Assembly: GCF_026421305.1 (NCBI RefSeq)
Contig: NZ_JAPJBQ010000004.1
Coordinates: forward strand, 124,001-188,000
Source of the DNA: Dyella silvae
GTDB lineage: Bacteria; Pseudomonadota; Gammaproteobacteria; Xanthomonadales; Rhodanobacteraceae
Direction of reading: 5' to 3'
DNA length: 64,000 nucleotides
Part shown: positions 8,518 through 17,612 of the stretch, one piece after another
How the letters are laid out: each line of letters begins with the position of its first letter
How positions within the stretch are numbered: the stretch's first letter is position 1
The notes under the pieces: model-generated
Seen by the model: the letters and a program-made list of their open reading frames with translations, nothing else
Told to the model about the DNA's origin: nothing
Databases searched by the model: none
Translations under genes and position numbers: made by a program

Positions 8518-9999
8518 ATGCTTCGAGCATTGATCAAGCTTGGCAAATGGACGGCCATCGTCCTTCTGGTTTTCCTCGTTTCGCTGTTGGGCATACGCGC
8601 GTGGGATTCGCAGCAGGGCGACCCACTGGCGCTCTGGCAGACCTATGTGCCCCATGAGCTGACCGCCGCGGAAATCGACGCCACCGACTGGCAGGGCTAC
8701 CTCGCCGCGGAAGACCGGCTGTTCGACGAAGTCCGCACGCAAGTCAGCGACAAACTGCCGTCATCTGAGCGCGTTGCCACCAATCGTTACTTCGAAGGCG
8801 CTCCGATGTATCCGGGGCATTTCGCCCACGACTGGAATCGCTCGTACGTACTCGAACCGAAAGGAAAGCCCGTGGGTGCCGTGGTCCTGATCCACGGCCT
8901 GACCGACTCGCCCTATAGCCTGCGCGACATCGCCGAGCTGTATCGCGACCACGGCTTTGTGGCCATCGGCTTGCGCGTGCCCGGTCACGGCACGGTACCC
9001 GCGGCCCTGACCGAGGCTCAGTGGCCAACATGGATGGCTGCCACACGACTGGCCATGCGCGAGGCGCGCCGGCGCGTCGGCGCGCAGGCACCCATTCACA
9101 TGGTGGGTTACTCCAACGGCGGCGCGCTGTCGCTCAAGTACACGCTGGACACCCGCGACCAGAACGAACTGACCAGACCGACGCAACTGGTGTTGTTGTC
9201 GCCGATGATTGGCGTAACGCGCTTTGCGCGCTTCGCTGGCCTTGCTGGCCTGCCGGCCATCCTGCCGTCGTTCGCCAAAGCAGCCTGGCTTGATCTGCTG
9301 CCGGAGTACAACCCGTTCAAGTACAACTCGTTCCCGGTCAACGCGGCACGCCAGACTTATCTGCTGACAGACGCTATCCGGAACCAGCTGCAGAGTCTCG
9401 ATCGCGAACAGAAATTGGCGGGCATGCCACCCATTCTTACTTTTCAATCGGTGATCGATGACACCGTGAGCGCGCCTGCCGTCATGCGCACGCTGTTTGC
9501 CAGGCTCCCCGCCAATGGCAGCGAGATCGTACTGTTCGATGTCAACCGCAACCACCGCTTCGATTCTCTGCTGCGGGCCAGCTCCCTGCAGGCCTTGCAG
9601 CATCTGCTGCCGCCGGGGCCACAACGCTTTCGCAGCACGGTGATCGCCAACGCAGCAGCGAACGATAGTCACATGGTGGCGCGCACCACCGAGGCCGGTC
9701 ACGACCAGGCCACGGTGACGCCACTATCCATCGAGTACCCCGACGACATTTTCTCGCTGTCGCATATCGCCCTGCCCTTTCCGCCCAACGATCCGCTCTA
9801 TGGCACGCAACCCGACATGTCGGAAGACTTTGGCGTTCGCCTGGGCACCCAGGCGCCACGCGGCGAGCGAGGCGCCCTTATCCTCAACCTCGACGCCGTG
9901 CTGCGCATCAGCTCCAATCCGTTCTATCCGTACGTGCGCGAACGCATCGAGGAAATCATTCCGGCCACTCCGACGGCGACAGCGCAGCAGGTGCACTAG
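8518..9999 (+). CDS. Membrane-anchored alpha/beta hydrolase (carboxylesterase/lysophospholipase-like)
   Basis: 493-residue serine hydrolase. A single N-terminal transmembrane segment (about residues 11-28, TAIVLLVFLVSLLGIRAW) likely anchors it in the inner membrane with the domain in the periplasm. The oxyanion motif is VLIHGLTDSPYSL, and the nucleophile elbow is GYSNGG with Ser199. Candidate acid and His residues lie in the region VIDDTVSAPAV and in FDVNRNHRFDSL or LSHIALPFPPND. The ATG at 8518 is preceded by GGAGG at 7-8 nt; an in-frame GTG at 8491 is less likely. The substrate is not predictable. Confidence 0.8.
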   Translation: MLRALIKLGKWTAIVLLVFLVSLLGIRAWDSQQGDPLALWQTYVPHELTAAEIDATDWQGYLAAEDRLFDEVRTQVSDKLPSSERVATNRYFEGAPMYPGHFAHDWNRSYVLEPKGKPVGAVVLIHGLTDSPYSLRDIAELYRDHGFVAIGLRVPGHGTVPAALTEAQWPTWMAATRLAMREARRRVGAQAPIHMVGYSNGGALSLKYTLDTRDQNELTRPTQLVLLSPMIGVTRFARFAGLAGLPAILPSFAKAAWLDLLPEYNPFKYNSFPVNAARQTYLLTDAIRNQLQSLDREQKLAGMPPILTFQSVIDDTVSAPAVMRTLFARLPANGSEIVLFDVNRNHRFDSLLRASSLQALQHLLPPGPQRFRSTVIANAAANDSHMVARTTEAGHDQATVTPLSIEYPDDIFSLSHIALPFPPNDPLYGTQPDMSEDFGVRLGTQAPRGERGALILNLDAVLRISSNPFYPYVRERIEEIIPATPTATAQQVH

Positions 10000-10050
10000 G
10001 CATGACGCACCCGGCCGACGTTCAGCCATGCAGAGTGGGATACTGATGCG

Positions 10051-11421
10051 ATGAATCTACCGGATACCCTGCTTTCCTCGCTTCGCCAGCATTTCCCGGC
10101 CGGCTCTCTGTCGGTCGAGATGGCGGAGCGCCTTGCCTACGCTTACGACAATTCCCGCCGCAACGCGCTGCCAGACGCCGTGGCGTTTCCGACCACGCAT
10201 GAGCAGGTGGAGATACTGGTACAGGCGTGTCGCGCGCATCGCGTACCCGTGATCGCGCGTGGGCGTGGCACCAATACCACCGGCGCAACAGTGCCGGTGG
10301 AGGGCGGCGTGGTGGTCAGTTTCGAGCGCATGAACCGGATCGTGAAGATCGACCCGGACAACCGGTTCGCCGTGGTGGAACCCGGCGTGCTCAACGGCGA
10401 CCTGCAGCAAGCGTTGAAGCCGCACGGCTTTTTCTGGCCACCCGACCCGACCTCGTCACCATGGTGCAGCGTGGGTGGCAACCTTGCCTGCAATTCCGCC
10501 GGGCCGCGCACGGTGAAGTACGGCAGCCCGCGCGAGAACACGCTGGGGCTGCGCGCGGTGGCGGGCACGGGAGAGGGTTTTCGCTGCGGCACTTACACCA
10601 GCAAAGGCTCGACCGGTTACGACTTCACGCGCTTGCTGATCGGCTCGGAAGGCACGCTGGCGCTCATCACCGAGGCAACGCTCAAACTCACACCGAAGCC
10701 ATCGGGGCTGCGCACCATGCGCGCCACCTATCGCGACGTCGGCGCAGCGGCACGCGCTGTCGCGAGGATCATGGCGCAACCCGTCACGCCGTGCGCGCTG
10801 GAGTTCATCGATGACGTGGCACTCAAGCTCGCCCGCGACTACGGCGGCAACGGCGTGCCGGTAGCGGGCGCGATGCTGATGATCGAGGTGGATGGCGAAC
10901 CCGATACGCTGCCCAGCGCGGTGGAAGCCGTGTCGCGCGCGGCGCGTGGCGAAGGCATGGAAGAACTGAAGATCGCGGAGACAGCCGAAGAAACGCAGGC
11001 GCTATGGTCCGCCCGCAAGGCGCTGTCGCCTGCGCAACGAACCATTTCACCCAACAAGATCAATGAAGACGTCGTCGTTCCGGTCAGCCGCCTGCCCGAG
11101 CTGGTGGATGGCATCAAGGCGCTTTCGAAGAAGCACGACGTGTTGATCGTCAGCTTCGGTCATGCCGGCAACGGCAACCTTCACGTCAATCTGCTGCCGC
11201 GCGATGAAGCAGAGCGCGAACGCGCCCATGCCTGTCTCGCCGATGTGTTTGCGCTGGTGATCGCGCTGGATGGCACCCTGTCCGGCGAGCACGGCATCGG
11301 GCTGGTGAAGCGGGAATTCATGCCGTTGGCGTTGCAGCCCACCACGTTGCATCTGATGCGTAACGTGAAAGCGGCATTTGACCCTGATGGCATCCTCAAT
11401 CCGGGCAAGCTGCTGCCGTAG
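10051..11421 (+). CDS. FAD-binding 2-hydroxyacid dehydrogenase (GlcD / D-lactate dehydrogenase type)
   Basis: 456-residue flavoprotein of the VAO/PCMH family that oxidises a 2-hydroxyacid such as glycolate or D-lactate. The PCMH FAD domain is at residues 40-215 (VIARGRGTNTTGATVPVEGG, PWCSVGGNLACNSAGPRTVKYG, IGSEGTLALITEATLKL). The FAD-oxidase C-terminal domain holds FGHAGNGNLHVNLLP and GTLSGEHGIGLVKREF, the latter typical of this subfamily. There is no C-terminal iron-sulfur domain, so it is a stand-alone subunit. A GATACT element ends 6 nt before the ATG and may make it leaderless. Exact substrate is not determined. Confidence 0.87.
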   Translation: MNLPDTLLSSLRQHFPAGSLSVEMAERLAYAYDNSRRNALPDAVAFPTTHEQVEILVQACRAHRVPVIARGRGTNTTGATVPVEGGVVVSFERMNRIVKIDPDNRFAVVEPGVLNGDLQQALKPHGFFWPPDPTSSPWCSVGGNLACNSAGPRTVKYGSPRENTLGLRAVAGTGEGFRCGTYTSKGSTGYDFTRLLIGSEGTLALITEATLKLTPKPSGLRTMRATYRDVGAAARAVARIMAQPVTPCALEFIDDVALKLARDYGGNGVPVAGAMLMIEVDGEPDTLPSAVEAVSRAARGEGMEELKIAETAEETQALWSARKALSPAQRTISPNKINEDVVVPVSRLPELVDGIKALSKKHDVLIVSFGHAGNGNLHVNLLPRDEAERERAHACLADVFALVIALDGTLSGEHGIGLVKREFMPLALQPTTLHLMRNVKAAFDPDGILNPGKLLP

Positions 11422-11505
11422 TCCTTGGTTGGTGCTCGCCCAAGTACAGTTCGGCTATATATGTATCCTGAAACATCGGCTAAACGCCACAGGGGAGCAC
11501 GATTC

Positions 11506-12312
11506 ATGAAGGGTATCGCACGCCTGGTCATCGCGTACGCGTGTCTGGTAGTTGCTGGCTGCAGCCAGCAAGCTTTGTTTGACAAATTCACGCCTCACCC
11601 TGAAGCAGAGCAGGCGAAACAGGTTCTCGACGCCGTTCGCGATCGCCAGTTCGACGCGGTCAAGGGCCACCTGGCCGCAAACCTTCTGGCGGTGTCCGAT
11701 ATTGATACCAAGCTGACGGAGGTCGCTGACTACTTTCCAGAAGGAGCGCCTGTCTCCGTCAAACTGGTTGGTGCTCGCACCTTCTCCATCAACGGACACA
11801 CGACTTACGACCTCACCTACGAATACCAGTTTTCCAAGGGCTGGGCGTTGGGCAATGTGCATATGAACAAACAGGGCGACGCCGCGCTAGTGGACGGCAT
11901 CCACGTGCAGCGGATGACTCAATCTCTTGAGCAAACCAACGCCTTTGCCCTGGGCAGCAAGGGATTTGCGCACTGGCTGATGCTTACGCTCACCGTGCTG
12001 CTGCCGCTATTTTGCCTTTACGCCTTCGTACTTTGCCTGCGTACCCCAATCGCGAAGCGCAAATGGCTATGGGCCGTTTTCACTCTGCTGGGCGTGGTGA
12101 CGCTGCACTTTAACTGGACTACGGGCGCGTTTGGTCTTCAGTTGCTTTACGTGCAGTTGTTTGGGGCGGGATGGTCGCAACTCATCTACGGTCCGATCAT
12201 GCTCGGAGTCTCGTTTCCTCTTGGCGCGGTCTGGTTCCTCTATCGGCGTAAGAGCCTGATGCAGGCCACCGCGGCGCCAGAGAGCGAACCTGGCGCTGCC
12301 GCCGCAACGTGA
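11506..12312 (+). CDS. Lipoprotein-signal protein with C-terminal membrane segments, unknown function
   Basis: I do not recognise the family. The 268-residue protein starts at ATG 11506 after an AGGGGAG site; the frame is open upstream to 11425. The N-terminus MKGIARLVIAYACLVVAGC is a signal with a lipobox (VAGC). Residues about 25-145 form a soluble domain (DAVRDRQFDAVKGHLAANL, then TYDLTYEYQFSKGWALGNV) reminiscent of small NTF2- or DUF3887-like domains. Three hydrophobic segments follow (about 155-178, 187-205 and 217-243). A lipid-anchored N-terminus plus a polytopic C-terminus is unusual, so the N-terminus could instead be an uncleaved anchor. Confidence 0.7.
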   Translation: MKGIARLVIAYACLVVAGCSQQALFDKFTPHPEAEQAKQVLDAVRDRQFDAVKGHLAANLLAVSDIDTKLTEVADYFPEGAPVSVKLVGARTFSINGHTTYDLTYEYQFSKGWALGNVHMNKQGDAALVDGIHVQRMTQSLEQTNAFALGSKGFAHWLMLTLTVLLPLFCLYAFVLCLRTPIAKRKWLWAVFTLLGVVTLHFNWTTGAFGLQLLYVQLFGAGWSQLIYGPIMLGVSFPLGAVWFLYRRKSLMQATAAPESEPGAAAAT

Positions 12313-12321
12313 AATGGCTGC

Positions 12322-12948
12322 TCAGTGGCTACGGCCTGCAAAGATCAAATGCAGGCCGAATGCCACGAACACCGCACCAGCCAGGCCATCGATCCAGCGC
12401 GAGAGCTTGAGATAACCGCGGCGCATGGCCGGCATCGCGAACACGCCAGCCACCAGGGAGAACCACAGCAGCGTCTCGGCGATGACCATGCTCCAGAGCC
12501 CCCAGCGCGCTGCTGCGCTCACGCCATTGCCCAGGAAAGCAGAGAACACGCTGCCGAAGTAGATGACGACCTTGGGATTGGAGAGGTTGGTGAGCAGGCC
12601 GGCGCGCAGCGTGGCCCAGTCGCTCTGCTGCAACACTTGCCGCGGCTCGTCGGTGGTGGCGGGCGCACGCAACGCGCCGCGCAACATCTTCACACCCATC
12701 CAGGCCAGATAGAGACCACCGGCGACCGCAATGAGCCGCTCCAGCCAGGCCAGCCTCTGTAGCACCAGTTGCAGGCCCGCCAGCGCGAGGGCCGACCACA
12801 CCACCACGCCCAGGGTGATGCCCACGACGCCGAACATGGCCTGGCGGCGGGTGCGGCTCACGGCAGTTTGCGACACAAAGAAAAAGTCCGGGCCCGGACT
12901 CAACAGCGCCACCAGGTGCACCACGGCAATGGTCAGAAACAGGCTCAC
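12322..12948 (-). CDS. LysE/RhtB family amino-acid exporter
   Basis: 208-residue inner-membrane exporter with about six hydrophobic segments. The family signature LVALLSPGPDFFFV is at the N-terminus, followed by GVVGITLGVVVWSALALAGL and the core LAWMGVKMLRGAL. I use the GTG at 12948 because GGAGAA lies 7 nt upstream and the signature then sits at the normal place; the frame extends upstream to 13275 only because of high GC. It is divergent from the nucleoside permease gene, with about 225 bp between. Substrate (homoserine, threonine, other) cannot be deduced. Confidence 0.88.
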   Translation of the reverse strand: MSLFLTIAVVHLVALLSPGPDFFFVSQTAVSRTRRQAMFGVVGITLGVVVWSALALAGLQLVLQRLAWLERLIAVAGGLYLAWMGVKMLRGALRAPATTDEPRQVLQQSDWATLRAGLLTNLSNPKVVIYFGSVFSAFLGNGVSAAARWGLWSMVIAETLLWFSLVAGVFAMPAMRRGYLKLSRWIDGLAGAVFVAFGLHLIFAGRSH

Positions 12949-13173
12949 AGGGTCTTCTCCGGGTTGGAACCGCAAGTTTTCGCGGCGGCGCAGCTTGTCG
13001 CCGCCGGGTCGGTCCTCTAGGCTGCCTCCATTTTTACACGGTCTGGGGATATACCCAGCCTTTGCAGGGGTTTGCGGGATGACCATTGCAGGCCCGGCCA
13101 CCGCCCGGCCTGACGGCATTTGCGCGCCTTTCCTGCTCTGACCCGTAACCGCTTCAACCAAACGAACCCACTG

Positions 13174-14442
13174 ATGAGCCTTCGACTCCGCCTGATTGCG
13201 ATGAACTTCCTGCAGTTCTTTGTGTGGGGGGCGTGGCTCATCACCATCGGCACGTACTGCTTCCAGACCAAGCATTGGTCACCGGCGCAATTCGGCGCCA
13301 TCTTCTCGACGATGGGCATCGCCTCGCTGTTCATGCCCTCGATCATGGGCGTGATTGCCGACCGCTGGATCAACGCCGAGAAGCTCTACGGCCTGCTGCA
13401 CCTTGGCGGCGCGGTCATTCTGGCGTGCGTGCCGATGGTGGAATCGCCCCATGTGCTGTTCTGGGTGATGCTGCTGAACATGATGTGCTACATGCCCACC
13501 ATCGCACTGGCGATCACGGTGGCCTACAACGCACTCAAAACCAACAACATGGACATCGTCCGCGATTTCCCGCCCATTCGCATCTGGGGCACCATCGGCT
13601 TCATCGCCGCGATGTGGACGGTGAGCCTGCTGCATCTGGAAACCACCTCGGGCCAGTTCTATGTGGCAGCCGGCGCCGCGGCGCTGCTGGGCATCTATGC
13701 GTTCACTCTGCCGGCCTGCCCGCCTCGCTTTGTGCAGGGAACCCACCAGTCGCTGCTTGATACGCTGGGCCTGACCTCGTTCTCGCTGTTCCGCGATTCG
13801 CGCATGGCCGTGTTTTTCATCTTCGCCATGATGCTGGGCGCTTCGCTGCAGCTGACCAACATGTATGGCGACACCTTCCTGCACGACTTCGCAGGGATGG
13901 ACGAGTACAAGGACGCGGTGGCCGTGCGCTATCCGGCAATCATCATGTCCATCTCGCAGATCTCGGAAACGCTGTTCATCCTGGCGATTCCGTTCTTCCT
14001 CAAGCGCTTCGGCATCAAGACGGTGATGCTGATCAGCATGACGGCGTGGACGCTGCGTTTTGGCCTGTTCGCCTTTGGCAACCCGGGCCAGGGCCTGTGG
14101 ATGGTCGTGTTGTCGTGCATCGTCTACGGCATGGCGTTCGACTTCTTCAATATCTCCGGCTCGCTGTTTGTGGAGAGCCAGAGCGACCCCAGGATTCGCG
14201 CGAGTTCGCAGGGCTTGTTCATGCTGATGACCAACGGCATCGGCGCGATGCTCGGCAGCTGGCTGAGCGGCCTGATCATCGAGTCGTTCTTTGCGCACGC
14301 CGACGGCAGCAAGGACTGGCCTGGCATCTGGCTGACCTTTGCGGCCTACTCGCTGGTTGTGGCCGTCCTGTTCGCCCTGCTGTTCAAGCACAAACACGAC
14401 CCCGCCGCGTTGCAGGCGCTGGCGGCCAAAACGGCCCATTAA
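13174..14442 (+). CDS. Nucleoside:H+ symporter of the major facilitator superfamily (NupG-like)
   Basis: 422-residue permease with about 12 transmembrane segments. The N-terminus MSLRLRLIAMNFLQFFVWGAW matches NHS-family permeases (NupG/XapB), as do FMPSIMGVIADRWINAEKLYG and MCYMPTIALAITVAYNAL. In the second half, GMAFDFFNISGSLFVESQ and GLFMLMTNGIGAMLGSWLSG are family blocks. I chose the ATG at 13174; the frame is open upstream to 13120. No nucleoside catabolic gene is adjacent, so the transported nucleoside is not specified by context. Confidence 0.88.
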   Translation: MSLRLRLIAMNFLQFFVWGAWLITIGTYCFQTKHWSPAQFGAIFSTMGIASLFMPSIMGVIADRWINAEKLYGLLHLGGAVILACVPMVESPHVLFWVMLLNMMCYMPTIALAITVAYNALKTNNMDIVRDFPPIRIWGTIGFIAAMWTVSLLHLETTSGQFYVAAGAAALLGIYAFTLPACPPRFVQGTHQSLLDTLGLTSFSLFRDSRMAVFFIFAMMLGASLQLTNMYGDTFLHDFAGMDEYKDAVAVRYPAIIMSISQISETLFILAIPFFLKRFGIKTVMLISMTAWTLRFGLFAFGNPGQGLWMVVLSCIVYGMAFDFFNISGSLFVESQSDPRIRASSQGLFMLMTNGIGAMLGSWLSGLIIESFFAHADGSKDWPGIWLTFAAYSLVVAVLFALLFKHKHDPAALQALAAKTAH

Positions 14443-14456
14443 GCGAGCTTTTCCGT

Positions 14457-14532
14457 GGGAGCGCCCCCTGTGCGCGACAACCCCACGGAACAGCACACTA
14501 ACCGTCCGCAGTCGCGCACAGGGCGCGCTCCC
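14457..14532. repeat. REP-like palindrome, copy A
   Basis: The arm at 14457-14478 (GGGAGCGCCCCCTGTGCGCG plus two bases) is nearly the reverse complement of the arm at 14511-14532, with a 32-nt spacer. The core TCGCGCACAGGG recurs near 20733, 31569 and 59734, always between genes, defining a dispersed family. Confidence 0.75.
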
Positions 14533-14553
14533 GCAAGGGATTTGCGGGCCGGT

Positions 14554-14565
14554 TACAATGGGCGG
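14554..14565 (+). promoter_or_regulatory. dusB -10 element directly upstream of the ATG
   Basis: TACAAT (14554-14559) ends 6 nt before the dusB ATG, placing the expected +1 on the A of ATG. The string TACAATGGGCGGATG is identical at thiS (51579-51593), suggesting leaderless transcripts. No Shine-Dalgarno match is present and no good -35 is seen. Confidence 0.5.
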
Positions 14566-15552
14566 ATGCAGATCGGCCCCTACCTCATCGACCCGCCGGT
14601 GGTACTCGCGCCCATGGCCGGCGTCACCGACAAACCTTTTCGCCTGCTGTGCAAACGGCTGGGCGCGGGTTTGGCCGTGTCCGAGATGACCACCGCTGAT
14701 CCGCGCCTGTGGCAGACACGCAAATCGCTGCGCCGCATGGATCACGCAGGCGAGCCCGAGCCGGTGAGCGTGCAGATTGCCGGTTACGACCCCACCATGT
14801 TGGCCGAAGCGGCACGCTACAACGCCGACAATGGCGCGCAGATCATTGACATCAACATGGGCTGCCCGGCCAAGAAGGTCTGCAACGTGTGGTCGGGCTC
14901 CGCGCTGTTGCAGGATGAGCCGCTGGTCGCGCGCATCGTGAAAGCCGTCGTCGGCGCGGTGGATGTGCCGGTGACGCTAAAGATCCGTACCGGCTGGGAT
15001 CGCCAGAACAAGAACGCACTGACCATTGCGAAGATTGCCGAAGATGCCGGCATTGCGGCGCTCGCAGTGCACGGCCGCACGCGTGCCGACAAGTACGAAG
15101 GCGAAGCCGAGTACGAGACGATTGCCGCCGTGAAGGCAGCCATCCGTATTCCCGTGCTCGCGAACGGTGATGTCCTCACGCCCCAGCAGGCCAAACGCGT
15201 GCTGGACGCCACCGGCGCCGATGCCGTGATGGTAGGTCGCGGTGCTCAGGGGCGGCCGTGGATCTTCCGCGAAATTTCGCATTACCTCGCCACCGGTGAG
15301 ACGCTGCCCGAACTGTCGCCCGCAGAAGTGGGCGAGATCCTGGTGCATCACCTGGAACATCTTTACGCGTTCTACGGCGAGCTGCAGGGTGTGCGCATCG
15401 CGCGCAAGCATCTGGGCTGGTATGCCAAGGATCGGCCGGAAAACGCCGCATTCCGGCATGTGGTGAACCGTGCGGAAACTGCCGCCGAACAGCTAAAGCT
15501 GACTCGCGAGTATTTCGCGGCTCTCGCCGACGAAGCACGTTTGGCTGCCTGA
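14566..15552 (+). CDS. dusB: tRNA-dihydrouridine synthase DusB
   Basis: FMN-dependent enzyme that reduces specific uridines in the D-loop of tRNA. The 328-residue protein shows the family blocks VLAPMAGVTDKPFR, DINMGCPAKKVCNVWSGSAL (catalytic Cys in GCPAKKVCN), VTLKIRTGWD, AVHGRTRADKYEGEAEY, VLANGDVLTPQQA and VMVGRGAQGRPWIF. The GCPAKKV and GRGAQGRPW motifs fit the DusB subgroup. No fis gene follows, unlike enterobacteria. The ATG at 14566 is right after a TACAAT box; the frame is open upstream to 14455 but only through the REP palindrome. Confidence 0.95.
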   Translation: MQIGPYLIDPPVVLAPMAGVTDKPFRLLCKRLGAGLAVSEMTTADPRLWQTRKSLRRMDHAGEPEPVSVQIAGYDPTMLAEAARYNADNGAQIIDINMGCPAKKVCNVWSGSALLQDEPLVARIVKAVVGAVDVPVTLKIRTGWDRQNKNALTIAKIAEDAGIAALAVHGRTRADKYEGEAEYETIAAVKAAIRIPVLANGDVLTPQQAKRVLDATGADAVMVGRGAQGRPWIFREISHYLATGETLPELSPAEVGEILVHHLEHLYAFYGELQGVRIARKHLGWYAKDRPENAAFRHVVNRAETAAEQLKLTREYFAALADEARLAA

Positions 15553-15708
15553 GATCCCGTCCAACCTCCCCGCCTAGGTTCATGGTTTCCTCACCGTCGT
15601 CCCCGCGAAAACGGAGATGACGGTGAGGGAATCCTGCGCCTCGCAAACCCTTGCGCAGTCGCCTGAGGCATCATCGGCGTTCCATCGCCCGCCGGTCATG
15701 CCACGGCC

Positions 15709-16644
15709 ATGCTCTTTCGCTCTACTCGCCAATGCTTTGCTTTTGCCCGCCTGAGCCGATGGCTGTTGTTGTGTGCGGCGCTGTCGCTTTGCGGCTGCGA
15801 AGCCACGCTGTTTGCCGGCATCAACACCACCGATCAGAACAAGGACATCACGGAGCGGCGAGGCATCGTGTTCGACGCCGATCACCATCTTGCGCTGGAT
15901 GTCTATACGCCAACTCACGCGGAACACGCGCCGGTGGTGGTGTTCTTCTACGGCGGCGACTGGGCGCGCGGCAAGCGAGAGTGGTATCGCTTTGTCGGCA
16001 CGGCACTGGCCGCGCGCGGCGTGATGGTGGTCATTCCGGATTACCGCAAGGTGCCGCACGTGGCGTTGTCGGGCTTCATGCAGGATGCGGCGAATGCCGT
16101 GGCATGGGTGCATACGCACGCGAACGAGTTAGGTGGCAACAAAGACGATGTGTTCTTGATGGGACATTCGGCAGGCGGCCAGATCGCTGCGTTGCTCGCC
16201 ACCGATGGATCGTGGCTCGGGGCTCATGGTATGCACCCGAACGATCTCGCCGGCTTTATCGGCCTCGCCGGCTGCTATGACTTTGTGCCGGTGCCTGAGG
16301 ACGATCAGGACATGATCGGCGCCTTCGGGGCGACGCCCGACCTACAACGCAAGGGCGAGCCGGTCTCCTTTGTGCATGGCGCCGAGCCACCCATGCTGCT
16401 GATGCAGGGCATCGACGATCACGAGGTGGAGCCTTCCAATGCCATCTCGCTCGACCGCGCCATGGTTGCGCAGCACGAAGAAGTGACCTTGAAGCTCTAT
16501 CCGGGCCTGGGCCATGAAATCCTGCTGTTCGCGCTAACTCGCCCCATGCATGACGATGCGCCGATGCTGGGCGACATCCTCGACTTCATCGAAACACATC
16601 CGGCGTCGCAACCGATGGCTCAGTCGAGCGCAGCCTCTCGCTGA
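15709..16644 (+). CDS. Alpha/beta hydrolase lipoprotein (carboxylesterase-type)
   Basis: 311-residue esterase-like protein. The N-terminus has an Arg-rich start, a hydrophobic stretch and the lipobox LCGC (about residues 25-29), predicting an exported lipoprotein. The oxyanion region is VVVFFYGGDWARGKREWY, where FYGGDW replaces the common HGGGW. The nucleophile is Ser154 in GHSAGG. Later blocks are MLLMQGIDDHEVEPSNAI (acid region) and GLGHEILLFAL (His). This is the BD-FAE/isoprenylcysteine-esterase-like class; the substrate is unknown. The preceding 150 bp contain a palindromic CGTCGTCCCCGC...ATGACGG remnant and no gene. Confidence 0.85.
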   Translation: MLFRSTRQCFAFARLSRWLLLCAALSLCGCEATLFAGINTTDQNKDITERRGIVFDADHHLALDVYTPTHAEHAPVVVFFYGGDWARGKREWYRFVGTALAARGVMVVIPDYRKVPHVALSGFMQDAANAVAWVHTHANELGGNKDDVFLMGHSAGGQIAALLATDGSWLGAHGMHPNDLAGFIGLAGCYDFVPVPEDDQDMIGAFGATPDLQRKGEPVSFVHGAEPPMLLMQGIDDHEVEPSNAISLDRAMVAQHEEVTLKLYPGLGHEILLFALTRPMHDDAPMLGDILDFIETHPASQPMAQSSAASR

Positions 16645-16713
16645 CCGCCACTTTCCGTCGACGCCGGCTGGCGTATCGTGGCTGCCATTGCGATTCAAAC
16701 GCAGGCATCCGCC

Positions 16714-17544
16714 ATGAACAGCATCGTCACCGGCGAGTTTCCCTATATCCACGGCTTCTCTTCGGAGGAGCAGTCACGGCTGATGCGCCAGGCGCGCATG
16801 TTCGAGACCAAGCTGTTCAGCCGCATCGACTACAGCGAGGCAACCCGTCTGCTCGAAATCGGCAGCGGGGTGGGCGCTCAGACGGAGATCCTGCTGCGCC
16901 GCTTTCCAAACTTGCATGTGACGAGCGTGGACCGCTCAGCCGCGCAACTGGCCGCAGCGGAAAAGAACCTCGCCGAGACCGCCTGGTGCACGGCGCGTTA
17001 CACCTTGCAATTGGCGGATGCCACTGACCTGCCCTTCGCCGACCGGAGCTTCGATGCCGCCTACCTGTGTTGGGTACTCGAACACATGCCCGCACCGGCC
17101 CGCGTGCTGAGCGAGTTGCGCCGCGTTCTGGCTCCCGGTGCCGTGGTCTATGTGACCGAGGTGCTCAACTCTTCGTTCTTCCTCGACCCCTATTCCCCTC
17201 ACCTGCTTCGCTATTGGATGGCATTCAACGATCACCAGTACGACAGCGGCGGCGATCCCTTTATCGGCGCGAAGCTTGGCAACCTGTTGCTGGCAGGGGG
17301 CTACAGCAATGTGCAGACCGAAGTGAAAAGCTTCCATCTGGACAACCGCCAGCCCGGCAAGCGCAAGCAAATGATCGAATTCTGGGAAGAGCTGCTGCTG
17401 TCTGCGGCCGATCAACTGGTCGCCACCGGCAAAGTGGACGAGACGACCGTCTCCGGTATGCGGCAGGAGCTTCAGGCCGTGCGCAATGATCCCAACGCGG
17501 TGTTCTTCTTTGCGTTCGTGCAAGCGCGGGCCACGGTTTACTAA
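16714..17544 (+). CDS. Class I SAM-dependent methyltransferase
   Basis: 276-residue Methyltransf_11-like enzyme. SAM motif I is LLEIGSGVGAQTEILL (about residues 45-60), followed by VTSVDRSAAQL (acidic loop), LQLADATDLPFADRSFDAAY and VLEHMPAPARVLSELRRVL. The C-terminal part resembles small-molecule methyltransferases, but the substrate cannot be assigned. I use the ATG at 16714; an in-frame GTG at 16678 would add 12 residues. It is convergent with the outer-membrane protein gene, and no biosynthetic cluster surrounds it. Confidence 0.85.
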   Translation: MNSIVTGEFPYIHGFSSEEQSRLMRQARMFETKLFSRIDYSEATRLLEIGSGVGAQTEILLRRFPNLHVTSVDRSAAQLAAAEKNLAETAWCTARYTLQLADATDLPFADRSFDAAYLCWVLEHMPAPARVLSELRRVLAPGAVVYVTEVLNSSFFLDPYSPHLLRYWMAFNDHQYDSGGDPFIGAKLGNLLLAGGYSNVQTEVKSFHLDNRQPGKRKQMIEFWEELLLSAADQLVATGKVDETTVSGMRQELQAVRNDPNAVFFFAFVQARATVY

Positions 17545-17612
17545 GCCATGGCCGGCGCCGCCGCTGATGGAGCGTTTGCGCGCCCCATCAGCACACCGCC
17601 GCCACCTGCTGA

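Noticed and set aside
12949-13275. N-terminal extension of the LysE-type exporter to 13275
   Set aside because: The added residues are hydrophilic and unrelated to the family, and the GTG at 12948 has a good ribosome-binding site just before the conserved N-terminus.
13279-14745. 488-codon minus-strand frame antisense to the nucleoside permease and dusB start
   Set aside because: Composition is Gln/His/Arg-rich and matches no protein pattern, whereas the plus strand encodes clear membrane helices. A GC-bias shadow.
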